7,092 bases of DNA from the NCBI GenBank assembly GCA_964352775.1, contig CAYGTK010000206.1, positions 1-7,092 of the forward strand. Direction: 5' to 3'. This DNA comes from CAYGTK01 sp964352775 (GTDB lineage: Bacteria > Bacteroidota > Bacteroidia > Chitinophagales > CAIOSU01). Position numbers and translations under genes: made by a program. Below are positions 1 through 6,251 of this stretch, in pieces. Positions within the stretch are counted from its first letter, which is position 1. Every line of letters begins with the position of its first letter. Under the pieces are notes generated by a model that worked only from the letters and a program-made list of their open reading frames with translations, was not told the DNA's origin and did no database searches.

Positions 1-227
1 TAATAGCTTTGGGTAATAGCAATCCATCGCAACCTTCAAGCGGCGATTACCAAATTAAGACCAGCTACAACTTTTGGGATAGTTTTGTAGCCAGCCTTAC
101 GGGTGGTATATTAACCATGCGTACAGTTCGTATTCTGGTGAAACCGGGTACACGTGCAGGCCTTATTGCGCCTAATAACGAAACCTCGTTCATTATTCCT
201 AAAAGCGAGCTTGAATTGCAAGAATGA
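1..227 (+). CDS. Bor-like small lipoprotein, C-terminal part (5' end outside window)
   Basis: The frame is open to the left edge (first whole codon at 3-5) and stops at TGA 225-227, so this is the 3' end of a gene. The only start-like codon near the edge is a TTG at 9-11, with no reason to prefer it. About 74 residues are visible. Residues in the pattern YQIKTSYNFWDSFVASLTGG followed by ILTMRTVRI match, position by position, the C-terminal signature of the Bor/Iss-type lipoprotein family (F, V/W, N/D, x, hydrophobic, then T-x-G-I-x-T and a final basic/V pair); this comparison is from memory of the family. In Bacteroidota such proteins are small outer-membrane lipoproteins of unknown role; phage lambda Bor is linked to serum survival. 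The lipobox would lie outside the window. Odd point: about 28 residues follow the family core, whereas typical members end soon after it. The gene is followed by a clear terminator. Confidence 0.55.
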   Translation, partial: IALGNSNPSQPSSGDYQIKTSYNFWDSFVASLTGGILTMRTVRILVKPGTRAGLIAPNNETSFIIPKSELELQE

Positions 228-233
228 CCAGTG

Positions 234-250
234 GCTATGTTTAACATAGC
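234..250. other. Short perfect hairpin after the Bor-like gene
   Basis: GCTATG (234-239) pairs with CATAGC (245-250); the pairing can extend to 8 bp with almost no loop. It starts 7 bases after the stop codon at 225-227 and ends 2 bases before the terminator stem. There is no T run behind it, so on its own it is not a terminator; it may protect the mRNA 3' end or support the neighbouring terminator. Confidence 0.4.
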
Positions 251-252
251 AG

Positions 253-292
253 AGCGGCATTTCAGCTTTTAAGTTGGGATGCCGCTTTTTTT
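253..292 (+). terminator. Intrinsic terminator of the Bor-like gene
   Basis: AGCGGCAT (253-260) is perfectly complementary to ATGCCGCT (279-286). The loop can fold further (CAGCTT 263-268 with AAGTTG 271-276, including one G-T pair). Seven T's at 286-292 follow the stem directly. This is a standard Rho-independent terminator in the plus direction, ending transcription from the Bor-like gene before the convergent SGNH gene. Confidence 0.8.
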
Positions 293-306
293 GTTTGGGT
301 ATTTTG

Positions 307-346
307 AATTACCAATTACCAATTACCAATTACCAATTACCAATTA
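307..346. repeat. Heptamer tandem repeat (AATTACC), 5.7 copies
   Basis: Five perfect copies of AATTACC (307-341) plus a partial AATTA (342-346), with no mismatch. It sits between two convergent genes, 14 bases after the terminator T run and 8 bases beyond the stop codon (TAA, 355-357 on the minus strand) of the SGNH gene. It encodes nothing in an annotated frame. Perfect identity suggests a recently expanded or actively maintained repeat. Confidence 0.9.
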
Positions 347-354
347 GTTGCTGC

Positions 355-1305
355 TTATTGTAAGCTTATGTTCTTAGCTAGCCATTTGGTAAGGGTGTCG
401 GCGCCTTGGTGGTTCAGGTGGTCGTGGTCGTACCAATTGGTGGGTTTGTCTAGTATATCTTGTGGTGGCAGTAACAATGGACCGTAGTTGCGATATATGT
501 TGGCATCAAGCGGTTCCTTTAATGGCGTGCCATAGTCGGGCAAGTATAAAAAATAGACCTTAGCCCCATGCTGCTGTAGGCTATCAATACTGCGTTTCAG
601 CCATTGGTGTGCATAACGATATTTTACCTGATGGATGCGTTCATCGCCCATTTGCTTTGGCTTAGCATGTAGCTTGGCCTTTCTTTCCTTCAGAAAATTT
701 GCATCGGCGGTATGGGTGTTTTCCTTCCATCCATATGGACTAAGAGCGCTTGGGTTATCATCAGCTTGCCAACTTCTGCTGACCACCTTTCGCCAATATT
801 CGGCTTTAGTTTGTAGGGCCATTAGCAGGTTACCAAAATAGGCTTGATTAACTAGGGGAGTGGGGTTTAGCAACGTATTACCATCGGCAAGTAAAGGGTG
901 GTCGGGGTGCGAGAATCGGTTCTCGGTTTTACGTACTTCTATTACCACGTGCTTCGGCTTGTGGGTGCGCAGCATATCTAATAGCATAGTGTGCTGTAAG
1001 TCTCTGCCTAAGCGGCAAAAGCTGATGTTGGCCACTTGCATATTGTTACCAAGTAGCTGTTGCAGCAGGCTATCTTTAACGGCCAACATGCTATGCGATG
1101 AGCCTATGAATACAAGATCCATAGGAGTTGTGTCGTTTATTAACCTGTGGTATTGCCAATTATTCTCTCGGCAGCTTTCAGGCAATTGCTCGTAAGCATA
1201 TTCTTTTGAAATGGGGGTTAACAGCAAGCCGATACCCAAAGCAATAAAGACTAAGGCTAAGGTGAATGCTTTTTTAAGAAACAGAAGTGCCTGCTGCTTT
1301 TCCAT
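355..1305 (-). CDS. Membrane-anchored SGNH/GDSL-hydrolase-like protein
   Basis: A 316-residue protein starting at ATG (1305-1303) with no Shine-Dalgarno sequence. Residues about 11-31 form one hydrophobic N-terminal segment (signal anchor), placing the rest in the periplasm. The SGNH fold signature is visible: block I as FIGSSHS (GSSHS at 68-72, probable nucleophile Ser70, with Ser69 in place of the usual Asp); a conserved-type Gly near G100 (CRLGRD); a beta strand HVVIEVRKTE (119-128) where the family often has Asn; and block V as WYDHDHLNHQGA, giving the catalytic pair D293-x-x-H296. This resembles the DltD/AlgX-like and other membrane-tethered SGNH proteins that add or remove acyl groups on cell-surface polymers. 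Such proteins often work with an MBOAT acyltransferase, but none is in the window. The substrate is unknown. A small membrane protein gene lies 38 bp upstream and may be co-transcribed. The SGNH assignment is fairly safe, activity is inferred. Confidence 0.75.
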   Translation of the reverse strand: MEKQQALLFLKKAFTLALVFIALGIGLLLTPISKEYAYEQLPESCRENNWQYHRLINDTTPMDLVFIGSSHSMLAVKDSLLQQLLGNNMQVANISFCRLGRDLQHTMLLDMLRTHKPKHVVIEVRKTENRFSHPDHPLLADGNTLLNPTPLVNQAYFGNLLMALQTKAEYWRKVVSRSWQADDNPSALSPYGWKENTHTADANFLKERKAKLHAKPKQMGDERIHQVKYRYAHQWLKRSIDSLQQHGAKVYFLYLPDYGTPLKEPLDANIYRNYGPLLLPPQDILDKPTNWYDHDHLNHQGADTLTKWLAKNISLQ

Positions 1306-1310
1306 TGTGA

Positions 1311-1318
1311 TAAAGGTA
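1311..1318 (-). promoter_or_regulatory. Possible -7 element upstream of the SGNH-like gene
   Basis: On the minus strand this reads TACCTTTA, one base off the Bacteroidota consensus TAnnTTTG, ending 5 bases from the ATG at 1305. No good TTG -33 box was recognised. If used, the transcript would be almost leaderless; the gene could equally be read through from the upstream membrane protein gene. Weak call. Confidence 0.2.
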
Positions 1319-1343
1319 GAAAGAAGGTTGTGGCTCTTGTTTG

Positions 1344-1583
1344 TTATTTTCTAAAAAAATTAACCATACGATATAGCACAGTAATACCAGCCACTGATCC
1401 TAAGTACCACAAATAGTTTAGCAAAAAGGAATCTAGAAACCAGCCAAAGTTTGCTGTAGCATTTCCCCTTACGCTAAATCTTATGTAGTACTTGTAAGGA
1501 AAACCTATTGCTAAGTTGTTTACGTCATGATATTGAACGAAGAAAGATGCCAAGGAAGAAATTACTAGTAGCGAGATAGACAA
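1344..1583 (-). CDS. Small membrane protein, 5' end uncertain
   Basis: The 79-residue version starts at a TTG (1583-1581) and stops at 1344. I do not recognise the family for certain. It has a hydrophobic N-terminus (SISLLVISSLASFFV), a polar middle containing NLAIGFPYKYYIRF, and a second membrane segment (LNYLWYLGSVAGITVLY) before a basic tail NFFRK. The GFP-x-x-Y motif before a final membrane helix recalls small Bacteroidota integral membrane proteins of unknown function (impression only). The TTG start would cut the first helix to about 16 residues. The same frame remains open upstream to 1688 for 35 more codons, and these read like protein (ERTIYFITCLLFI, then PTYLFWTIHL leading into the helix), completing the first helix and adding another hydrophobic stretch. 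No ATG, GTG or TTG occurs in that extension. The gene may start at a rare codon, be frameshifted near 1687-1690, or have lost its 5' end. It is 38 bp upstream of the SGNH gene on the same strand. Confidence 0.5.
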   Translation of the reverse strand: MSISLLVISSLASFFVQYHDVNNLAIGFPYKYYIRFSVRGNATANFGWFLDSFLLNYLWYLGSVAGITVLYRMVNFFRK

Positions 1584-1712
1584 ATGAATAGTCCAGAACA
1601 GGTAAGTAGGCAGTTGTTTATTTATAAACAGTAAGCAGGTTATAAAGTAAATGGTTCTTTCTTCTAACCCGAATGCTGTAGACTTATTTTAGACTTAACA
1701 AGTCTTAACCGC

Positions 1713-4700
1713 CTACCTTATCAAGGTAACACTGCCCTGCACCCATTCAATGTTCCGTGAGCTGGTTTCGCGACCGCGTTGAAGTGCGGCACGATATACG
1801 TAAACCCCTGCATTCATCTGCTTTCCTTTGAAGGTGCCATCCCAACTTGCATTGGTATCTGTTGAATCAAATATTAACTCGCCCCATCTATCAAATATCT
1901 GTAACCGCTGAATACGGTATGCCCCTGCGGTGAATATTTGCATCTCGTCGTTAACCCCATCGCCATTGGGGGTGAAGACGTTGGGAGCAAAGAAGTTGGG
2001 TTCTTTATCAATGTATATGGTAATGGTATCGGTGCCTACACAACCGTTATCATCGGTAAAAGTGGCGGTATAAGTAAGTGTGTCAAATTCTGTGGCGATA
2101 ACTACTACGGTATCGTTATCTGTGTTATTCAGGTAGTCGCTTGGGGTCCATATAATCGAGTTGACCATGCTGCTGGTATTCAGCACTAGTTCTGTTGTTT
2201 CGCCTACGGCAATAAGGGTGTCTGGGTCGGCAATTATGTCGCCCGTTATTAGGTTGCTTTCTACCACAATACTGTCTGAAATTACGCAGCCATTACTATC
2301 AGTAACGGTAAGCGTGTAGGTATCACCAGCTAGGCCTTGCTGTGTTAAGGTAGTAGCGCCATTGTTCCACAAAATGTCATAAGGCAATGTTCCGCCTGCT
2401 ACACTTGCTGCGGCAAAACCATCATCTGCGCCTTCGCAGGTAGCTGCTACACTATCCCATACCAATTCTAAGATAGTTGGCTCTGTAATTAGGCCGATCG
2501 CCTCGGCTGTACATCCACTAGCATCGCTTACGGTTACGGTGTATGTTCCTTCGCCAAGGCCATTCAGAATATTACTGCCGGCCCCTGTGTTCCATATATA
2601 ACTCAAAGGTGCAACACCATTGCTAGCAGTAGCTACAAGAGATGCAGTGGAATCAGCAAAACAATCCAATTCTAAACTATCTACTACTGCGCTTAATCCC
2701 AATAAAGGTTCAGCCACTACGAAAGAGTCTATCGCTGTACAACTGTTAGCATCGGTAACGGTTATGGTATAAGTATCCGCTACTAGTCCGTTGATGGATG
2801 ACTGCACTTGACTATTGCTCCAGCTGTATTGGTAGCCTGGTGTTCCGCCGCTAGGCAATACCTCTGCAGTGCCATTGCTGTTGCCAATACAGGTTACATC
2901 GCTGCCGTTAAAAGCTAGGGTTAAGGCAGCGGTCGGTTCAGTTACAATAGCGGAATCTATTGTGGTGCAGCCGCCATTATCAGTAATAGTAACGGTGTAA
3001 GTGCCTGCTGCTACTGTTGTTAATGCGGTTACATCGCTATTGCTCCAAAGGTAGTTGTAGGGACTAGCTCCTCCTGATGGGCTGGCTTGTACCGTGCCAT
3101 CATTTCCACCAAAGCAATTCACATCGGTAGTAGCTAAAGTGGCCGTCAGTCCTACTGCGCCACTTATGGTCAATGATGTAGAATCGGCACAGCCATTGGC
3201 ATCGGTTACTGTAACGCTGTAAGTACCTGCCGACAATCCACCAATGGTATCAGTAGTTGCGGAATTATTCCAAGCGATAGTATAAATAGGTGTTCCACCA
3301 GCGGGAGCTACAAAAGCCTCACCACTATTGGGGCTACTACAAGCTATTGGGCTAAAGCCTGGGTTCAGTGCTAAAGAGTCGGGTTCATTTACGGTTAATG
3401 AGTCAATAAAAACACCTCCATTGGCATCGGTAACGGTTACCGTATAAGTGCCTGCACTTAGTGGCGACTTTACTATTGGCGCTGCCCCACTTAAGCTTAC
3501 CGTAATAGGGTCGGGCGACCAGCGGCGGATGCGCACATTATCAAACCAACCCGTAGAGACGGCACAATCGCCACCACTGGTTTGTAATTGGATAAGCGCT
3601 GTGCCTGTACTTACATTAAAGTTGTTGCTGGTTTGGCTGTTCCAGCCATTGGTATTGCTACCACAGCTTCCACCTCGTGAAGCACCAGAGCCATTGCCTA
3701 GGTTCGTTCCATCAGCAAATGATCTGTTCGTTCCATTGGTTCCGCCGCTACAAAAGCCAAATAATTCCACGGTAATTCTATCATCGTAGTCTATTACGTA
3801 GTCGTAATTGGTTAAGGCCACATTTCTTTCCATGGTAGAGGCTGATCCATTATAAGGGGCCACAAAGCAACTGCTGTTCTGTTCCAGTTCCATACTAAAA
3901 CTGGGGCTCCAGTTGGTAGTAGAAACACCTTGTGTACAGAACTCACCAGTACTCAACGCTCGCTGACAACCCGAAGTCCAGTCACTCACATCGCCATCAT
4001 CAAAGTCATCAAAGAAATCGAAAGTGCCTTGTGCGTCGCTGGTGGTGGTGGCATTCTCAGCACAAAAATTAAGGAAGAAACCGAAATTCCCCGGAGGGAT
4101 ATTTGGCAACAGTACCCAGAAAATAGCCGTATCGGCCACGGGGTAGTCTTCTAACCAATAGGTATAATTGTTTCCAGTGGAATCAACAAAACGTACGTCT
4201 CCAAAATCAACATCCATATCCGCTGTTCGGCCTAGTCGTATTGGTATTTGGAAATCGGTTTGCGATGTGCCAGCATTGTTCAAGGCCACATGATAGGCAC
4301 ATGCACCAAGGGTGGTACCCATGTCGCCATCGCTCCACGAGTAATCAAGTGGTCCATCGCCTAATAAACCGAAGGTGATGCTACCATCATTACCGCCGTA
4401 GCAAGATACATCGGTTACCAAGGTATCGGCACTAAAGCTACCCCCCGAAAGTGGTGGTGGAATGCAAGGCAACACCCGTTGTTCCAAAATGCTATCGCAA
4501 TTCACCATTCCCCTAAGGGTATCGTAATAAATGCCTGGCATGCTTATCGTAGTTCCAAATATTATGACTGGTCCTGAGCAGATGTTCAAGTCGGGCAGGG
4601 CAGTGGTAACCGCTGGGGGAAATACCACGTCTACAGTTATAGATAACTTACAGCCACCACCCGGCAGCGTATCAATACCATTATAGGTACCCGCTGCTTT

Positions 4701-5765
4701 AACATAGTTACCGAACAGCAGCACACTATCGCCGGGGCAAATAGTAATATCGGCTAGTGTGGTGGTGTTATAAACTGGTGTGCAGCTGTATGGGCCAATT
4801 ACCCCTTGCCCACTAATAGTTACCTGTAGAAACCCTCCGGAAGCAGTAAAAAATGCAGTGTTCAATTGCCCAGATACGGTCATGAAATCAGATAGCGTTA
4901 CGGTTGATGCGCTTAGTTGCCCTGCAATAATGGAAGGAGAACCAGCAGGAAAGGTAAGGTCAAAAGTTCCGCACAAGTCTCCTGTAGGCGAAACGTAGAG
5001 GTCGTTGTTGTTAAACGTCATCGCACTGGTGTAACGCACGCGGTGATTTACTCTTATGCTGTCGCCTGCGGCAGGTACTAAACCACCAGTCCATATATCA
5101 GGGTCGTTCCAAAAGCCATCGCAGCGGGTGGTTATCAGTCCAGAAGCCCGTCTTTCTCTTAGGTCTACATCGTCTATCCATAGATCAGCACTGTTCGATG
5201 CAATTATGGAGAACATGATGAATATTTCGGTAGTAGCGGCATTTGTAGTAAAGCTGGTGCTAAAGGGCGACCAAGCGGCAGGAGCAGCAGTTATGGAATT
5301 AGTAATTAGCGAAACTGTGGGCTGAAGTTCATATACTTCCAGTAACATATCGCCTGATGTATAGCCATAACGTGAACCATCGCCATGGCGATGAAAAAAG
5401 GAAAGGTCGTAGGTAGTGTTAGGGTTAACTGCTACTACTTGCCCGGGCTTGTCAAATCCTACCCCGCCAAGGTGTGACCCTGTGAATGGCGGTTGGGTAT
5501 TAGCTCCTGGATTTTGAAGTGCACTTAAGTAACTATTGCCATTGTAAGCATTGGGTGGGTCTAATATCAATTCACCATCAGCTACTGTGGCCGACCAGAA
5601 ATCGGTAGTTCCTGGATAGGGAGCAATTGGATTGCCCATAGGTGGCCCAATGGTAGCTGTTTCCATACCCGCATTTTGGATAAGGTTCTGCGCATTAGCC
5701 AAGGGAGATAGCAGTAGTATAATTACGGCAATAGGTAGCGTAGCGAAGTTGAAAGTGCGGGTCAT
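1713..5765 (-). CDS. Giant T9SS-secreted surface protein with SprB repeats and CHU_C domain
   Basis: A 1350-residue protein starting at ATG (5765-5763). Domains in order: signal peptide 1-25 (cleavage after ANA); a CBM4/9-like jelly roll 27-204, opening with the typical NLIQNAGME and ending LWIDDVDL; a W-x-D-P-x-x-W-x-G-G-x-V-P beta-solenoid-like segment about 213-330; two short Cys-containing modules (340-381, 392-434); half of a SprB repeat (about 451-487); a DUF2341 domain (about 488-600) with an attached jelly-roll-like region (to about 755); the other half of the SprB repeat (about 768-795); five further SprB repeats (802-1170); a PKD-like domain (1172-1253); and the gliding-motility-associated C-terminal domain (1256-1350) with FTPNGDGVND, IFDRWGE, WDG, NAGVYVY and a final VTLIR. 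That last domain is a type B T9SS sorting signal, so the protein should cross the outer membrane and be displayed or released. The jelly-roll modules suggest carbohydrate binding or adhesion; no catalytic domain was recognised. It is not SprB itself, which is far larger. Confidence 0.92.
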   Translation of the reverse strand: MTRTFNFATLPIAVIILLLSPLANAQNLIQNAGMETATIGPPMGNPIAPYPGTTDFWSATVADGELILDPPNAYNGNSYLSALQNPGANTQPPFTGSHLGGVGFDKPGQVVAVNPNTTYDLSFFHRHGDGSRYGYTSGDMLLEVYELQPTVSLITNSITAAPAAWSPFSTSFTTNAATTEIFIMFSIIASNSADLWIDDVDLRERRASGLITTRCDGFWNDPDIWTGGLVPAAGDSIRVNHRVRYTSAMTFNNNDLYVSPTGDLCGTFDLTFPAGSPSIIAGQLSASTVTLSDFMTVSGQLNTAFFTASGGFLQVTISGQGVIGPYSCTPVYNTTTLADITICPGDSVLLFGNYVKAAGTYNGIDTLPGGGCKLSITVDVVFPPAVTTALPDLNICSGPVIIFGTTISMPGIYYDTLRGMVNCDSILEQRVLPCIPPPLSGGSFSADTLVTDVSCYGGNDGSITFGLLGDGPLDYSWSDGDMGTTLGACAYHVALNNAGTSQTDFQIPIRLGRTADMDVDFGDVRFVDSTGNNYTYWLEDYPVADTAIFWVLLPNIPPGNFGFFLNFCAENATTTSDAQGTFDFFDDFDDGDVSDWTSGCQRALSTGEFCTQGVSTTNWSPSFSMELEQNSSCFVAPYNGSASTMERNVALTNYDYVIDYDDRITVELFGFCSGGTNGTNRSFADGTNLGNGSGASRGGSCGSNTNGWNSQTSNNFNVSTGTALIQLQTSGGDCAVSTGWFDNVRIRRWSPDPITVSLSGAAPIVKSPLSAGTYTVTVTDANGGVFIDSLTVNEPDSLALNPGFSPIACSSPNSGEAFVAPAGGTPIYTIAWNNSATTDTIGGLSAGTYSVTVTDANGCADSTSLTISGAVGLTATLATTDVNCFGGNDGTVQASPSGGASPYNYLWSNSDVTALTTVAAGTYTVTITDNGGCTTIDSAIVTEPTAALTLAFNGSDVTCIGNSNGTAEVLPSGGTPGYQYSWSNSQVQSSINGLVADTYTITVTDANSCTAIDSFVVAEPLLGLSAVVDSLELDCFADSTASLVATASNGVAPLSYIWNTGAGSNILNGLGEGTYTVTVSDASGCTAEAIGLITEPTILELVWDSVAATCEGADDGFAAASVAGGTLPYDILWNNGATTLTQQGLAGDTYTLTVTDSNGCVISDSIVVESNLITGDIIADPDTLIAVGETTELVLNTSSMVNSIIWTPSDYLNNTDNDTVVVIATEFDTLTYTATFTDDNGCVGTDTITIYIDKEPNFFAPNVFTPNGDGVNDEMQIFTAGAYRIQRLQIFDRWGELIFDSTDTNASWDGTFKGKQMNAGVYVYRAALQRGRETSSRNIEWVQGSVTLIR
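1716..2000 (-). other. CHU_C / type B T9SS C-terminal sorting domain (within adhesin)
   Basis: Residues 1256-1350 of the adhesin. Visible signature: P-N-x-F-x-P-N-x-F-T-P-N-G-D-G-V-N-D at the start, I-F-D-R-W-G-E-L-I-F in the middle, S-W-D-G-T-F-K-G, N-A-G-V-Y-V-Y, and a basic end (TLIR). This is the family known as gliding-motility-associated C-terminal domain (TIGR04131/PF13585). Type B cargo usually needs a partner PorP/SprF-like protein for export; none is encoded in the window. Confidence 0.93.
2256..3362 (-). repeat. Five tandem SprB-type repeats (within adhesin)
   Basis: Residues 802-1170 consist of five units of about 73 residues, each with the pattern Cys-x-x-x-N-x-G ... G-G-x-x-P-Y-x-x-x-W-x-N ... 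L-x-x-G-T-Y-T-V-T-V-T-D-A-N-G-C. The two cysteines of each unit are at 809/859, 884/933, 959/1009, 1035/1085 and 1110/1160. The repeats are diverged at DNA level apart from the stretch encoding GTYTVTVTDANGC, which recurs as an imperfect repeat (for example near 2519, 2750, 2978 and 3200). Confidence 0.88.
3468..4304 (-). other. DUF2341 plus jelly-roll block inserted in the first SprB repeat
   Basis: Residues about 488-766. The DUF2341 signature is visible: CAYHVALNNAGTSQTDFQIP, then DVDFGDVRFVDSTGNNYTYW, then FFDDFDDGDVSDW. A Cys-, Gly- and Asn-rich beta region follows, ending STGWFDNVRIRRW, the usual last strand of a LamG/concanavalin-like jelly roll. Together these look like a ligand-binding module. 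The flanks are the N-terminal and C-terminal halves of one SprB repeat. Confidence 0.7.
5691..5765 (-). other. Signal peptide of the adhesin
   Basis: Residues 1-25: Arg3 in the n-region, hydrophobic core LPIAVIILLLSPLA, and a signal peptidase I site after A-N-A (cleavage before Gln26). No Cys follows, so it is not a lipoprotein. It gives Sec export to the periplasm before T9SS transport. Confidence 0.9.
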
Positions 5766-5780
5766 GATAGGTTGTTGCTA

Positions 5781-5794
5781 TAAATATAAAGCTA
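5781..5794 (-). promoter_or_regulatory. Candidate -7 region of the adhesin gene
   Basis: The minus strand here contains two overlapping near matches to TAnnTTTG: TAGCTTTA (5794-5787) and TATATTTA (5788-5781), both with A for the last G, 15-30 bases upstream of the ATG at 5765. No clear -33 TTG was found. The surrounding 132 bp (5766-5897) is the only noncoding space between the adhesin and the divergent gene pair, so the adhesin promoter should lie in it. Confidence 0.3.
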
Positions 5795-5877
5795 ATGTTT
5801 AAGGTATGGAAGGCTTTTTGGGGCTGAAACACCATTAATAGTACTCCACCTCTGTTAATGCTATCAATTAGGATCAG

Positions 5878-5885
5878 TAAATTTG
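5878..5885 (+). promoter_or_regulatory. Bacteroidota -7 promoter element for the two-gene unit
   Basis: TAAATTTG matches the TAnnTTTG consensus of the Bacteroidota primary sigma factor at every fixed position. It ends 12 bases before the ATG at 5898. A start site 4-8 bases downstream would leave a 5' leader of under 10 nt. The -33 element is weak (TGTTAATG near 5853-5860). Confidence 0.55.
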
Positions 5886-5897
5886 TTCTCTTGAACT

Positions 5898-6251
5898 ATG
5901 GTATTCGATAGAAAAAAACCATTCTTAACTCTAATAAGTGTTTTTCAACTGATGTTGATGTTGGGTTCTGTATATGGGATGATACAGTACTATTCAACTC
6001 CAGAAAAGCATCCTGAAAAGGATGTGGTGTATACCGTTGCTACTGCTTATGGGCTTAACCCAAAGCATATACATCAGATGAGTAAAGGAAGGTGGCTGTA
6101 CAGGTTCTGGTATGAAAAGGATGGCAAACGCGAGCAGGTATTTCACATAATGAACGATAGTACAATTAAACGAGGTGAGCAGTTTTACTTTATGTATACT
6201 GTTGAAGATGGAGCACAAGGGGAATTATTGATAAACCATCCCTATCCATGA
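5898..6251 (+). CDS. Small single-pass membrane protein, unknown function
   Basis: A 117-residue protein of no family I recognise. It begins with MVFDRKKP (basic, cytoplasmic side) followed by one hydrophobic segment at about 9-31 (FLTLISVFQLMLMLGSVYGM), then a soluble domain of about 85 residues rich in Tyr, His and basic residues. Its end, DSTIKRGEQFYFMYTVEDG then ELLINHPYP, resembles the last strands of small beta-rich Bacteroidota proteins that read as 'K-x-G-x-x-F-x-V-x-Y' (loose impression). There are no cysteines in the mature part. ATG 5898 is supported by the promoter element just upstream. Its stop (TGA 6249-6251) overlaps the start of the next gene by four bases (ATGA), so the two proteins are probably made together and may interact. 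The adhesin gene is divergent from it. Confidence 0.75.
   Translation: MVFDRKKPFLTLISVFQLMLMLGSVYGMIQYYSTPEKHPEKDVVYTVATAYGLNPKHIHQMSKGRWLYRFWYEKDGKREQVFHIMNDSTIKRGEQFYFMYTVEDGAQGELLINHPYP

Noticed and set aside
307..346. CRISPR array or protein-coding repeat at the AATTACC heptamers
   Set aside because: The unit is 7 bp with no spacers, and no supported gene covers it.
1691..1705. Hairpin AGACTT/AAGTCT just after the adhesin stop codon as a terminator
   Set aside because: The stem is only 6 bp and A/T-rich, and on the minus strand it is followed by an A run, not a T run.
2256..3362. Regularly spaced similar DNA stretches that could suggest a CRISPR-like array
   Set aside because: The similarity is imperfect, the period is about 220-230 bp, and it follows codons for GTYTVTVTDANGC inside one long open frame: these are protein repeats.
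3448..3789. Plus-strand open frame of 113 codons, and other plus-strand frames inside 1938-5325 and 635-1195
   Set aside because: They lie wholly opposite the adhesin or SGNH genes, whose domains are clear, and their translations have no recognisable motif or low-complexity-free domain.
1713..5765. Calling the adhesin SprB itself
   Set aside because: It shares the repeat and sorting-domain types, but it is 1350 residues, far shorter than SprB, and has CBM-like and DUF2341 modules.
5994..6218. Minus-strand open frame of 74 codons
   Set aside because: It is antisense to the 117-aa gene, which has a promoter, a membrane helix and a coupled downstream gene.
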